The notes beneath the pieces are model-generated. The model did no database searches. It had not been told where the DNA came from and was given only the letters and a program-made list of their open reading frames with translations. The translations under genes and the position numbers were made by a program. Below are positions 47,625-59,528 of a stretch of 64,000 bases of DNA, piece after piece. Within the stretch, counting starts at the first letter, position 1, and the number at the start of each line of letters is the position of its first letter. This DNA is from Sipunculus nudus (lineage: Eukaryota > Annelida > Sipuncula > Golfingiida > Sipunculidae): NCBI GenBank assembly GCA_026874595.1, contig CM049316.1:71701176-71765175 (forward strand), given 5' to 3'.

Positions 47625-48020
47625 TATTTTCCTCCAAAATTTTAAACGCTCATTGTGCCAACCAAAATCTCGGAAAATTTCGAAAACCGGTGACCTTCAT
47701 ATTCGAGGTCTAATCTGCCGAAATGAAACATTCTTGTGAATTATATAGTTTCTGAAGGGCTTCACATTTTGTCCTCGAATTTGGTACACAATTTTTTCCT
47801 ACCAATTTCTTGGCCGGGTCCGAAAACCGGTGACCTTAACCAGGATCTTAAAGGTCTAATCTGCCAAAATGTAAAATTAATCGGAACCTATAAGTTTGGA
47901 ACTGCTTCACATTTGATCCTCAAATATGGTATACAAATTGATCCTAACAAGTTCTTCGCAGAGTTCGAAAACCGGTGACCTTGGCAGGGATCTTCAAGGA
48001 CAAATCAGCTGAATAAAAGT
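47625..48020 (+). repeat. Three diverged tandem units of about 143 bp
   Basis: The block gaaaaccggtgacctt recurs at 47,682, 47,822 and 47,967. It is preceded each time by a cttcacatttt.tcctc.aa.tt-like stretch and followed by ggtctaatctgcc-like sequence. Confidence 0.75.
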
Positions 48021-48519
48021 GAAGCAGTAATTGTTTTTGTTTGCACTGTACTTCCTTCATGGTAATGCTGTTTCCACTACAATATTCAAAACTTTCCTTG
48101 AAAAAGTGATTCAAGAAGTAATCCAGAAAATGCCATGTTGTGTAAATGTAGCCTTTATTAAAGAAATAAATATTCTTTTAAATGATTTAACAAATTAAAA
48201 TATAATTAAACCCATCAGTATTCATAAATTTATCAAATATGAAGCAAATTATGAATAAATAAAGGCTTAATTTAAAATCGTTAAATCTGATTCAAGTATT
48301 AATTTATGATATTTATTGTTTTGCAAATTTCAAAGATATATTTTTGTGGCAAAAAATAAATATACAATTGTGTATATTTGGTTTATTGGAACTGTATAGA
48401 AATATAAACTTGAAATGAAAAAAAATTGATGTGATAAAAAATGAGGATCTAATACAAACATTTGTTCATTATTTTCCTGCCTCAGCAATATTGGAGATCA
48501 GGCTTTGTTTGACGCAATG

Positions 48520-49176
48520 TATATGCAGAAGTTTTTTAATCCCGCCATGAAATGTTACCTATAAGCACTGTTGAAATAACTTTCTTTTTTAACAGCATAA
48601 CATATGCTGTATGTGTATGTATTTAAGCTATTAAAGTCTGAAATTTGAAAGCAACATATATTCAGTTGTGTAATATTGCAGATGTTAAAAAAGTTTATAT
48701 AATAAAAACATTAAGAAATAATTGAAACTTCATATTTTACAGCTTTTTTTGTCTATCAGTCTGTCTGTCCATTTTTAAATATTGTGAATTAACTTTTTTA
48801 TCCTGCAAGCATTGTTGAATTAAGTGAAAGTTCTATGTAAATACAATATAATTATACAGAGATCCAGTTGAACAAATGTGTAAACTACTGAACTGTCAAC
48901 AGTTAATCAAAAAGCCAACCAAGGATCATGGTAATATGAACATCTTATTTTCACAAACTGCTCACATGCTTCAATTTTAACATTAAGAAATACATGGTTT
49001 GGTCACAAAATATTATTGGCAACAATTTGTTACTCATCAATACAAACCAATCATGTCAACCAGCCATGGCCTTTATTACCTTTTCCTCTTAGACTTTATC
49101 TCCATTTGATATTATTATAGATTTTTACCTTCAAGGTCAACTTCACCTGAGCACAGTGACCAATTGGTCCCTTGTT
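48520..49176 (+). mobile_element. HINE-like repeat element, 3' part at the duplication junction
   Basis: The body motifs (cctataagcactgttga, cctgcaagcattgttga, gtctgtctgtcc) lead to the tail gagcacagtgaccaattgg then TCCCTTGTT, ending at 49,176. The left end is not clear. Copy B of the segmental duplication starts immediately after it. Confidence 0.65.
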
Positions 49177-49355
49177 TTCAAAATTTATCTTTTAGTGTAC
49201 AATATAATATGGTACACAGAAGTTTGAATTATTCACGAAAACTCAATCATAAAAAAAAATTGGGTATTATATTGATTTCTTAACCTAAGTACATCAATAT
49301 TAAACAAAATATATGAAAAATGTTTGATGTTTCTGCTGCTCTTTCTTCCTTGCAG

Positions 49356-49555
49356 GTTTGTGTTTACTACAGGTCTTCCTCAGAGGGTATCTGAACTAGG
49401 AAGAATCACCAATTATGTATGTCTTGTTTTATGCCGTGGCTGTGATATACCTCATAATAGGAGCTTTTATTTTTGCCGTCGTCGTGACGCAATCCATATG
49501 GAATGACATCACCTACGGAGCACTACCACCTCGGGAAGCGACGCCACATGTGTAG
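49356..49555 (+). pseudogene. Orphan terminal exon of the SLC38A7-like gene, copy B
   Basis: The acceptor ccttgcag is kept. In the inherited phase it reads GLCLLQVFLRGYLN, then TAG (49,397-49,399), then EESPIMYVLFYAVAVIYLI. A one-base deletion near the end also shifts the tail, so that frame ends at TAG 49,553-49,555. There are no upstream transporter exons in copy B, because the duplication begins in the last intron. It is therefore a fossil exon, not an independent gene. Confidence 0.9.
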
Positions 49556-51345
49556 CAGTTTAATGATTTAATATTGTTAAAGTTAGGTTTTTACAATTAT
49601 AAAATTGTATTTTTTAATCAAAAATTTTAAGCTGTAACTAGACAAAATGGTACATTTTAATATAATGATATCATTATTATTAATTTATTAATAAATGCCA
49701 ATCATTGACGTATAAAGACGTAGCATTTAACATGATAAATTATAATTTTAAACGTATAAAATGTCACGTTTCTCAGCATGAAATGGTCATGTCTTGGGTC
49801 AAGTTGTGGGATCCATTCATATTTTAAACAAAGAATGAACAAATCCTAAGGTTTTTTTGCACGCTGGCTCATCGGAATATGTTAGGTGATGACTATATTA
49901 TTGTTTTTTTTTACAGCATTCATTGTTTGAACATACATCTCCGCACAATAGATATGTGTTGATAGTATTAAGTTTGTTGTGGCATAGTAAAGGTTGAAAT
50001 TTAGTGTTGGATGAATGATGTTATTGTTTATGTAACTGTTAACTCTTAGACAGCAACAACGTTAACCATAAATGCTGAATAGTTTATGTTAAGAGCTGTT
50101 AAAATGTGAAAAGGATTTCTTGAATATTATATCAATCGTATGGATCTTGACTCAATGTCAGGTGTAATATCCAGGGTAATTTTCTATGTTGCATTTACTG
50201 ATAGCATTGTTGCTCCATTCAGCACATATATAAATAAGCTATTCTACAAATACTTTTATCCTTAATCCACTTACCTGAACAAGAATATCAATGCTAATTG
50301 CTTCATTAAATTTTTAATTTTGTTGTTAAATTTATCAAGGGATGGCCATTTGAACAGAAGTAAATTGTTCAAATGCTTCTTGATAAAAAGTCATTGAAAA
50401 TATGTTTTGATAATTATCTTGGGTCTTGATACAAAAATCGTTAGTAATAATTTTAATACTTCTTTTTAAATGGAGATAACGGAATTTAACTTGGTGTAAT
50501 TGACATTTTTGAACTGTGACCAGTGAAGTCACATATTATTGTGGTGCGATATCTCATATTAAATATATTAGAGAGCGTAGCTCGAATGCTGTGACATTTT
50601 CTGTCCAACAATTTGATCATATATCTTTTTTAATGAAATCTTATGTCGGTAAATAAATCTTTATAACTTTAAACTTCATCGTTTAATATGAAATGCTTTG
50701 CGTTATTCTTTTGTGATTATGACAAAGAGCTTTCTACAATTGATTTTTTTTTTATTTGCGTGTGTGTATCGGCGAGTTTGAATCCGTTTTTAACAAATTT
50801 GCATTTTGCCTGCAGGTACATATTCAATTGTATACTTCTCAGCATGTTTCATACATATATCAAAAGTATATATTTTATATATGAATTATAAAAAGGAAGA
50901 GCAGAAAAGGTATCACTTAATTTAATAACAGACTTTTTTCTGGTTACAGAGTCAATATACGTTTTTAGGTTTGTTAAAATACTTTTATGTGCCATATTTG
51001 TAATTTATTAAAATACTTATATTATTGGCTGAAATTTATACATCATATATAAAATGTATTTTTTTAAATACACATGGCTACTCCCGGTGTGTTCCGTAAC
51101 TCACAGGAGTGTTAAAATAGTTTAAAGACGTAGAATTTTCTTGACTGATTGTACTGGTGTTCGTAATATATGATAAAAAGTCATTTTGAAGGTTACTGAT
51201 GAATATTTTGTGAATCATTTGATTGTTGATGTATTTACTGTTCAATATTTTTGCAATTACTTCCAGAAAATACTCGTTAAAGTTTTTTATCCTCTTGGGT
51301 ACACTTGGGCACGCTTTTAACTTAACCGGTAAATAAATGTTAACA

Positions 51346-52160
51346 TGATGTAAGATTTGGCATGATAGGTTGTATATTCTTGGTATTTCATGTCACACTA
51401 AATGAGTTCAACAGGCTTCTCTCTCTCATTTGCAGCTGTTCTCAATAATATGAATTTTTAAATTATTATTTTTACTTTACTGATTTCGTTAATTTAATCT
51501 TCCATATGCATTAAAACCTCTGCGTTACCTTGTGACATATCACTCATGTATAATAAGCCTTTGTTCCATGATGCCTGGGTACTGATTGCATAGTCTCCTG
51601 GGCATGGTCACTGGGCCCCTTATTTGTACGGGCCAGGTCCTAATCTGTTAAACTCATTAGCGTAAAGATGTTTATCTCATCAGGGTGACCACTAATGGGG
51701 GTCCCGTGATGTTTAGTAAGCTAGGAGCACACACAAATAGATGATATCAGGAAAATGCATAATTAAACTGTATGTAGACCTTGTATATGTCAGGGTATAA
51801 TTAACAAACTCTTCCTTCATTTCATTGGCCAGTACAGGGGGTGGAGTTCACCTAACCCGTCTGACCAATGGAGTGAATTGGGTGATGTTATTGGTTATTT
51901 CCAATGAGAGAGAGAGAACAAAAGCCAGGGTATAATCATGTGTGGACAGATTTCTTTTTGGCCACTCTGCACTGAGGACACTTTTTATGTATTGACATTT
52001 TTATATATATTTGGATGCTACTGAAGAATAAAAATGGTTACCTAAGTTGCCGAATTCACCTGTTGTGACTGTGTGCCACAAGTGCCACAAACTTGCTTGA
52101 ATGAGAACGTGAGTGGGAGAAAGACGAAGTTTAAGTTTAGTAAAGTAACGTAAGTTTACA
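51346..52160 (+). mobile_element. 815-bp copy-B insertion, possible solo LTR
   Basis: Copy A reads gttaaca-ttagtta without a break at this point. The block begins TGATGTAAG and ends AGTTTACA (TG...CA). It contains a TATA-like ggtataatcatg and a late gaagaataaaaatgg, as expected of a retroelement LTR. Flanking duplication is weak (TAACA/TTACA), and no internal coding or second LTR is present. Confidence 0.45.
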
Positions 52161-52754
52161 TTGAGTTATAGAAGCGAATCCAGGGGGTTTGGGACCGGAC
52201 GTCTCCCCTTTCAGCCGCCCCTGGGTTAAATATTAATGCTATATGTGATATTCAGTTCTTTATTTATCTAAAAAGGAATCGGTTTGATTCTCAGGAAAAA
52301 GTTCCCTTTGGGGAACCATCAAGTCCAGGCCAGGATCATAGTTATTGAGTATGAGCAAGGTATAGTTAATGTGAAAAAATGTATAACCTTGCATTCATTT
52401 ATACCTTGTCACTGGTTTTTTTTAACTTGTTTATTTTGCATGACTTCACCGGTTAATCAGATTTGCAGATCAATACTCGTGATATATTGGTTAAATAATT
52501 TTTAAACTTTTGAAGAGAATGGTTGTCTTTCTGGTTAAGTTTATATGGAAATAGAATAACGAAGAAAAAAATCGAAATTAACAGAGTAACCGATGAAAGG
52601 TTGGTTAGAGTATGCCCAAAACGTCTCAGTTAATCGAATTCACTTGAGCAAATATAAAACTGAGAATAAAAAGCTATAAAACTGCAAAAAGTAACATCTG
52701 TCATACATGTGAAACTCGTGGTTTCATCAGTAACTTATTTAGCATTGTTAGTAT

Positions 52755-53183
52755 TTATAAATATACTTTGTTAAAATTTTTTTACTGATCTATCATATAT
52801 GTTCTAATTCTCTTTCCACAGAAACCCGGAGTCTGTATTCACAAAAGATTTGCTTTGTCTAATGACCTGGCTTGTCTGATTTGCGCCACCACTTTTCTCG
52901 GCATTTTGCTGCCAATTGTCCCATGGAAACACGGTCTATGATATTTGCGCCGGATAATCACTTTTCCCGCTGGTGTATTATCAGTTTATAAACTGAACCC
53001 TAGTTTTTTATCCGTTTAGTGCAGCTAGTGCCTCTAATAATAACCCTGCATCGGTTCCTATTCCCGCAGCACAATAACAGCATTGTGTCGAATGTGTCTG
53101 GGATACCTTGTGCCAGTTCGGCATTTTATTTTTTTCCCCTGACATATAGTGCAATGTCTCTGGTTCAGAAATGACATTATATA

Positions 53184-53222
<39 letters not shown>

Positions 53223-53425
53223 TTATCATAAAATCTGTGTTTTCCTTTAACGAAAACATTTGCTAGAACTATATAATATAGGCTCTGTATACATGTGCAA
53301 TATTTATTGATAATAATTAAGGCTAAGATGGTTGAATATAATTAATATCGGTTGTCTCGAACTCCGGATGTGTCGAAGTAAATTCACCGGTCCCTCCCAC
53401 TTCGACACAACGAGGTTTTACTGTA
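52755..53425. mobile_element. Copy-B-specific insertion with a Tigger-like end
   Basis: A 670-bp block interrupts sequence that is continuous in copy A (about 17,960-18,080). Its right end (53,350-53,424) carries tgtcgaag...cttcgacacaacgaggtt and tttactgta, matching the Tigger-like element at 10,631. It includes a (TA)n array at 53,175-53,220. No gene was recognised. Confidence 0.5.
53175..53220 (+). repeat. (TA)n microsatellite
   Basis: A TA array with one G interruption. Confidence 0.93.
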
Positions 53426-54738
53426 TATACATCGAGAAACATATCGGGACACATTTCTCTAGACAAGTAATTCATATAGCTAAATGAGCTCGACTATAAA
53501 TATTCATATGTACAAAATGTTCACTCCAAAGTTATAAAACTGGTGTCTTGAATATTGAGACAGAAAAATATTGTTGAAGATTATTTGAATTGCAATTTTA
53601 TATGTTAGCATCAATTTTTTTTTATCACAGTTGCTTTATAAAAGTTTGAATATAATAAATACTGATTTCAATGCTGTTGTTTTCATTACATTCCATTTTA
53701 CACAATGTACTAATTTGTGCAATGCTTCTGATACAGACTTCGCTTAAATACTGTATTACTCTTAGGAAACCTTAATGTTCAGAAATATCCATTGAGGATA
53801 GCTTTAGTTCATGCACATTTTCATTTCCTGCAAATCTCCTATAACATATGGTTTTGGGCGTGGTCGAGAAATCGTTATCCCGCTGTAATCTTTGCGAACA
53901 CACATTCGACATCGGAGCCCCTTTACCTTCAGCCTTATTAGGAGGTTGGCATTACACAAATAAACCATGTAAATTAGGGAACCAGAGAGGGGGGAAAACA
54001 TCCGTCAATGAACAAAAATATATAAAAGTTCTAACAAGGTGGAAATTTGAATAAAATTCACGGGATGTACAGAAGAAAATAAAATTTATGTCACAGCTAA
54101 TGAGAATATACAAATATGATATTTAAAAGAAAATAAATGTGAAATTGTTAATACAGGAGCAAGTCATGCAAGACGCGGCAAAGCAAATGAACAGGACAGT
54201 TACCAAACAGATGGTGTTACATTCAGCAGTGAAACGAGTGGTAGTAATAATTTCAGGGCTGGGCTTTAACTTTGTATTTCAAATGGTGTTTTCATTTGAG
54301 GAAAAACTGATTGATAATGGACGCTGACTGTGAATATAGGGCAATATTAGGACCCTGCAGAACCCTGCACATATATTCGCAGAATTTAATAGATTTCATT
54401 ACCTAAACTGCGGTAAATATCGGTTTTTATAACATGGTGCGTCTATATTTTACCAGGGACCTGACAATTAACCCTTGTAGTCAACTTTAACAGGTGCGGT
54501 AGGTTCTCATTGGGCCCACATGAATATACTCAGGTTGTTTTTTTTTAATTAGATTGCTTGGAATATTTACAAAGAATACTGTTATAAAGATAGACATGGT
54601 TTACTAGTTCCGTGAAGATGGACATTTTTTTTAGCTTTCATGAAGATGGACATGTTTTATTAGCAGTAGCAGGAAGAGGGTTTTATCAAAACTTACGTAT
54701 AGGTTACAATTAACAATATAACACTGATAAAGCTTGCA

Positions 54739-54971
54739 TCATCTTAGCGATGTTTTTAAATGGCCACTCTCAGATAAAGCTCCGTTTGCTGTGGCATTAG
54801 AGAGCTGGTCTTGTATCGTTTCTCTGTTCCAGTCCGTGAAGTGAGGGACGTTGGCGTAAAAAATGGCCGTTCCGGATCTTTGCAGTAGAGGACGCCACCG
54901 ATAGTCGATCCTATCACTGCCAACTTGTCACTGTCCCCTTGTCTGCATACCATTTGTCCACCAGAATCAAA
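54739..54971 (-). pseudogene. Protease pseudogene last exon, copy B
   Basis: The acceptor gattgcag is followed by FDSGGQMVCRQGDSDKLAVI, then GSTIGGVLYCKDPERP in the same frame. The homologous continuation YANVPHFTDWNRETIQDQLS lies in another frame and ends at TGA 54,741-54,739. One frameshift at the PF position is shared with copy A. Pro of DSGGP has changed to Gln. The His, VVLG and Asp exons are absent from copy B, which appears to have lost or replaced that block. Confidence 0.78.
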
Positions 54972-55510
54972 CTGCAATCATAATGGTTTTATAATTTTAT
55001 CAATATGTTTAGATTTATAATATCTGGTCCGATTAGGCTATATATTAACGTTCAGTTAAACATTATTTGTGAAATTTCAAATGAAAATTGTAATTGTCGA
55101 TTTTAGCAATTCTGACTTTTTTTTGCTGACGGGGAACGTTTGATAAGAATTTAATGCGAATATAAAAATTAGTTCACCAGGCCCGACTATTGGGATGAAT
55201 GTCTGGTCTCTGACACCTACATTAAGTAATTCATCATTTACGCAGTAAACCACAATGGTCGTCACCATCATCAAATTCCACATGTTATATTTTTAGAAAT
55301 ATTCAGCAAGTGTCGGAAACATTCATATATTAATACACGGTATTCCTATAACCAACATCCTTTCTATATTTTAAGCAAGGTTCAAATGGGAATACTGTGT
55401 TTTTTTTCCAATAATGTTACCAAAAGAAATTACCACAGATATTTTTCAGTTATACTCGTGTGGGAGACTTTCACATATTTGAAAGACACTGTAAAAAATA
55501 TTATATATAA

Positions 55511-58324
55511 ATGTAGTGCATGTTAACTTCTCTATTCTTAATAGCAATACCTATTCGCTGAAATGGCATGGGCAAGTATTAATGTCATATTGTGAAAAAG
55601 AGGTTGACAAAATAATTCTAGTATTACATAATTAACCAGCAGGGTGTAATAACAGAAAAAAAAAACTCCCTCCCTCTCTCACTGTAGACATATTTGTTAG
55701 CTTTCTTATAACCGAGCGAATCACACATCTGTTCATTAATATCCGCATCTTATGAATCAGAAAGTAATAAACTTTGGATAAATTAAGCATCTAATTGCTA
55801 TTGAATAAAAAAAATAAATGCGTAAAATGATTAATCACGAATATAAATGGGAAAATATATAAAATGAGAGATTTTATACCTAAACCGGGGGAAGGGGGAT
55901 GGTAGAGGGGCGGGCTCTGGATCGACCACTGTATGAAAATGGTAGAAACTGTCAAGTCATCGTGAATAGCAGAATTTATCTCTGGCGTGGACATGCCATT
56001 GTTTGGCTGCCCATTGATTATGTTCGTCAGGTCTTACACGGTCGAGTGATTGTGCTTATGTAAATATACAAGCATCCTGAACTAGAAGGACCCATACTTC
56101 CAAAACCGGTTCTGGCACTAATGTTTTCAACACAAGGTTATACAAATCTCTGTCTCGAATAGCGGTGTCATTTTTTACTCTTAGTACTCACAAGACAATA
56201 ATCGAGTGTAAATAGGGTAAACATTTTTAATACAACATTGTGAAGATTTAAATGGGCATTTATCAATAAGGGCCGATCAGGCCTTCATCTTAAATATTTT
56301 AGGATGTGGTATTTAGCTGAAACTGAAAGATAAATAAAAAAAAAATATCATTGATCTCTTTTTAACTTACCCGGTACCAGACTTTACAATGTTTACGGTC
56401 ACCTGATTGATATAGTTAGTCCAATGTTTATGATGATTCATTGAATGAATATGCGATTAAAGTCACATAAAATTCATGGATAGGTCAATTCAGATCACTT
56501 TCAGCTATAACCACGGGTGGTCTTATTATACTGATTTCACTGTGTATATATATATGGCGAGTTGTCAATTTTATTGAAATATTTTTCTTAATCCCTGAAT
56601 TTAAATTTGAAATTAAAAAATGAAAGTGCTATGAAAAGTAAAAATTTTTGTGACATTGTGCATAACAGATGACGAGGCAAGTCTTAAACATATATTTATT
56701 AAAAAAATCCAATAACATATAAAGTGTAATCACATAACCCCTTTAGTGCTTATAGAATGTAGTGCATGTTAACTTCTCTTTTCAAATAGCAATACCTATT
56801 CGTCTTAATAGCAAAACCTATTCGCTGAAATGGCATGGGCAAGTATTAATGTCATATTGTGAACAAGAGGATGACAAAATAAGTCTAATATTACATAATT
56901 AACAAGCAGGGTGTATTAACAGAAAAAACGCCCTCCTTCTCTCACTGTAGACATATTTGTTAGCTTTCTTATAACCGAGCGAATCACACATCTGTTTATT
57001 AATATCCGCATCTTATGAATCAGAAAGTAATAAACTTTGGATAAATTAAGCATCTGATAGCTATTGAATTAAAAAAACAAATGTGTAAAAAGATTCATCA
57101 CGAATATAAATGGGGAAAGAAATAGATAAAATGAGAGATTTTTTACCTCAAAGGGGGGAGGGGGTGGTCTCTGGATCCACCACTGTATCAAAATGGTGGT
57201 GGAAACCGTCAAGTCATCGTGAATAGCAGAATTTACCTCTGGTGAGGACATGCCATTGTTCGGCTGTCTATTGATTGTTTATGTTGGTCAGGTATTACAC
57301 GGTCGAGTGATTGTGCTTATGTTAATATAAAAAAATCCTGAACTAGAAGAACCCATACTACCAAAACCGGTTCTGGCACTAATGTCTTCAACACAAGGCT
57401 ATACAAATCTCTGTCTCGAATAGCGGTGACATTTTTTACTCTTAGTACTCACAAGACAATAATCAAGTGGAAATGGGGTAAACATTGTTAAGACAACACT
57501 GTGAAGATTTAAATGGGCATTCATCAATAAAGGGCCGACCAGGCCTTCACCTTAAAATATTCTAGGATATGCTATTTAGCTGAAACTGAAAGATAAATAT
57601 AAAAAATATCATTGATCTCTTTTTAACTTACACGGTGCCAGACTTTACAATTAGTGGTGGGAGTCGATTCCTTTTTCATAATCGATCATCGGTTTTTGCA
57701 AACTGATCGATGATCGATTATTAATCGGTTCAGACGAATATAAAAAGGAAAAGCAATTATCTGTTAAAGTGTACTTCTTAACCCAGCCCGCATGTCTTAG
57801 TAATTCTACCTTTAGAAAAGAATAAAAAAAAAATATTTTCCTATTATTACAAATAAATGCTATACAAAGATTCATTTTAATTAATTATAATAATCAAGAA
57901 TTGAACCACAATTCAGGACATCTACTATTTGGCCCTCATGAATACTCCCGCGTACTAGTATCATTTTTAAATTCGCCACCAGCAAGGGCTTTCATTTTAT
58001 AACAATTATCACGACTGCTGACATGCATACATGATTATGATGTAATCGATAGTTGCCTTTGCTAATCGAGCGCTTGAAAGTTGCAGCAAGGCGACTGACT
58101 TTCGAAAAAATGGATGATCGACCCTCCACTATTTACAATGTTTACGGTCGCTTGATTGGCGCTCGTTAGTCCAATGCTTATGATTATTCATTGAATGAAT
58201 ATGCGATTAAGGTCACACAGAGTTCATGGATACGTCAATTCAGATCACTTTTGGCCATTACCATGGGTGGTCTTAGAATACAGGTTTCACTGTGTATATA
58301 TATATGGCGAGTTGTCAATTTTGT
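55511..58324 (+). repeat. 1,247-bp direct tandem duplication within copy B
   Basis: Unit 1 (55,511-56,757) and unit 2 (56,758 to about 58,324) share gtagtgcatgttaacttctc, gtagacatatttgttagc, gaaccggttctggcac-type and ggcgagttgtcaatttt landmarks in order. Unit 2 is longer because it holds the 480-bp hAT-like element. The terminal part (about 190 bp) matches copy A 34,160-34,300. Confidence 0.85.
57652..58131. mobile_element. hAT-like non-autonomous transposon, 480 bp, with 8-bp TSD
   Basis: TTTACAAT is duplicated at 57,644-57,651 and 58,132-58,139. The ends are TAGTGGTGGGAGTCGATT and, inverted, TAGTGGAGGGTCGATC. The matching site in tandem unit 1 (about 56,385) has a single TTTACAAT and no insertion, as does copy A near 34,171. 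The size is too small for a transposase. Confidence 0.9.
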
Positions 58325-58737
58325 TATTCATTAATATAAACCATTGATAAAATCAATCAGAAGTATCCCATTTTCATAACTTATCATCTATGGTATACCG
58401 ATAGTTATTTTACACATATTTGCACTGTGCAATAACAAATTGTTTACAGTCTGGCGTTAATGGAATAACCCTTACTGGAACTAGCGCAAAAATATCATTA
58501 TCATTATTATTATAATTATATTTATTATTATTCTATGTTTAAACAATGCATCACTGTCATGGATTAAACAAGTTTACTTGATGAGAAATAGATCCTAAGA
58601 AAAAAGTAATCTCTCTCTCTGACTCACTGTGTCTCTCTGTGTGCGCGCTGGACATGGAATTTATCAAGTCGGTTGTCGGACGGGGCTTGATGTCGTGTTT
58701 ATATTTAATGGTAGTGGTAGTACTACACAGCGCCACC

Positions 58738-58806
58738 ATGCGAAAAAAACTGGAACTGTTAAGACCAGCCTACAAGTACCTGACACGGCGTGGGTGCAGT
58801 CAGTAA
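58738..58806 (+). promoter_or_regulatory. Upstream ORF gained in SDR copy B
   Basis: An ATG in the context gccaccATGc opens a 22-codon frame ending at TAA 58,804-58,806, 22 bases before the SDR start. Copy A has no ATG at this position (cgtgcgt). Whether it lies in the transcript is unknown. Confidence 0.4.
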
Positions 58807-58828
58807 CCTGGTCGTTAACCAAGCAGTC

Positions 58829-58963
58829 ATGTCAGGACCACAGTCTGTATTCATCACGGGATGCAGCCGGGGGCTGGGGCTGGAACTCGTTCGTCAGTTC
58901 CTCAAACGTCCGTCCCCACCCGCCCATGTGTTCGCCTCGTGCCGTGACCCCGCATCGGCGAAG
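58829..58963 (+). CDS. SDR copy B exon 1
   Basis: ATG in gcagtcATGt, 45 codons to AK, donor gtaccg. It contains the intact glycine-rich cofactor loop. Confidence 0.9.
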
Positions 58964-59446
58964 GTACCGTGATATTATTACAACACTTAATTATCCAGGG
59001 AAAGTCTCAGATTAGGGGCAGATCCAAGATTAACCAAAAACCGGGGGGGGGGGGGGCTCAAACCAAGGAGGACTTATGAAAACTAAAAAAAAAGATCATC
59101 AGGTTCGGAAAATTGGGGTGGGGTGGGGGGTCCCAGGCCGCAAAATTTTGTCTGAAACCTTTTAAAAAAGCTTGCTTGCAGCGGATAGAAAAAAAAAAAG
59201 GGGGGGGGGGGGGGGGGTTCCGGTCTGCAGATCCACTGAGGGAGGGTACTGGCACTGGCAGGGCTTAGGGGCTGATTGTATAACTGGTCTAGACTAATTA
59301 TATAAAACAGCTTCAGTGTTTCTCATTATGATTGAAACTAAAGCTTTGGCCTTTGCATTACAAAGTGACAAAGATCTGTTAATTATTATGAATATTATTT
59401 TATATAAATTTTAGAATTTAGCAGGATCCTGGATTCATAGCATAGG

Positions 59447-59528
<82 letters not shown>

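Larger units (their letters stand above)
14072..49175 (+). repeat. Segmental duplication, copy A
   Basis: From ttttcaaattttatctttt (14,072) onward the sequence is collinear with 49,176 onward: terminal transporter exon and 3' flank (14.07-15.94 kb), 17.06-19.99 kb including the last protease exon, the SDR 5' flank and exon 1 (34.16-35.2 kb), intron 1 pieces (about 36.6, 38.7 and 38.8-40.3 kb) and SDR exon 2 (41.1-41.8 kb). Large parts in between are copy-specific insertions or replacements. The end at 49,175 is set by where copy B begins. Confidence 0.85.

Noticed and set aside
47227-47637. 136-codon - strand ORF with periodic residues
   Set aside because: The period is that of the 25-bp minisatellite read in three frames; there is no other support for a protein.
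55791-57251. Two similar - strand ORFs starting MS(T/S)PE(I/V)NSAIHDDLTVST
   Set aside because: Their similarity is explained by the 1.25-kb tandem duplication; the C-terminal parts diverge by indels and no domain is recognised. An exon of an unknown gene is not excluded.
58629-59015. 128-codon + strand ORF overlapping SDR copy B exon 1
   Set aside because: It is in another frame than the SDR and crosses the donor site; the SDR frame carries the TGCSRGLG motif and the same exon is in copy A.
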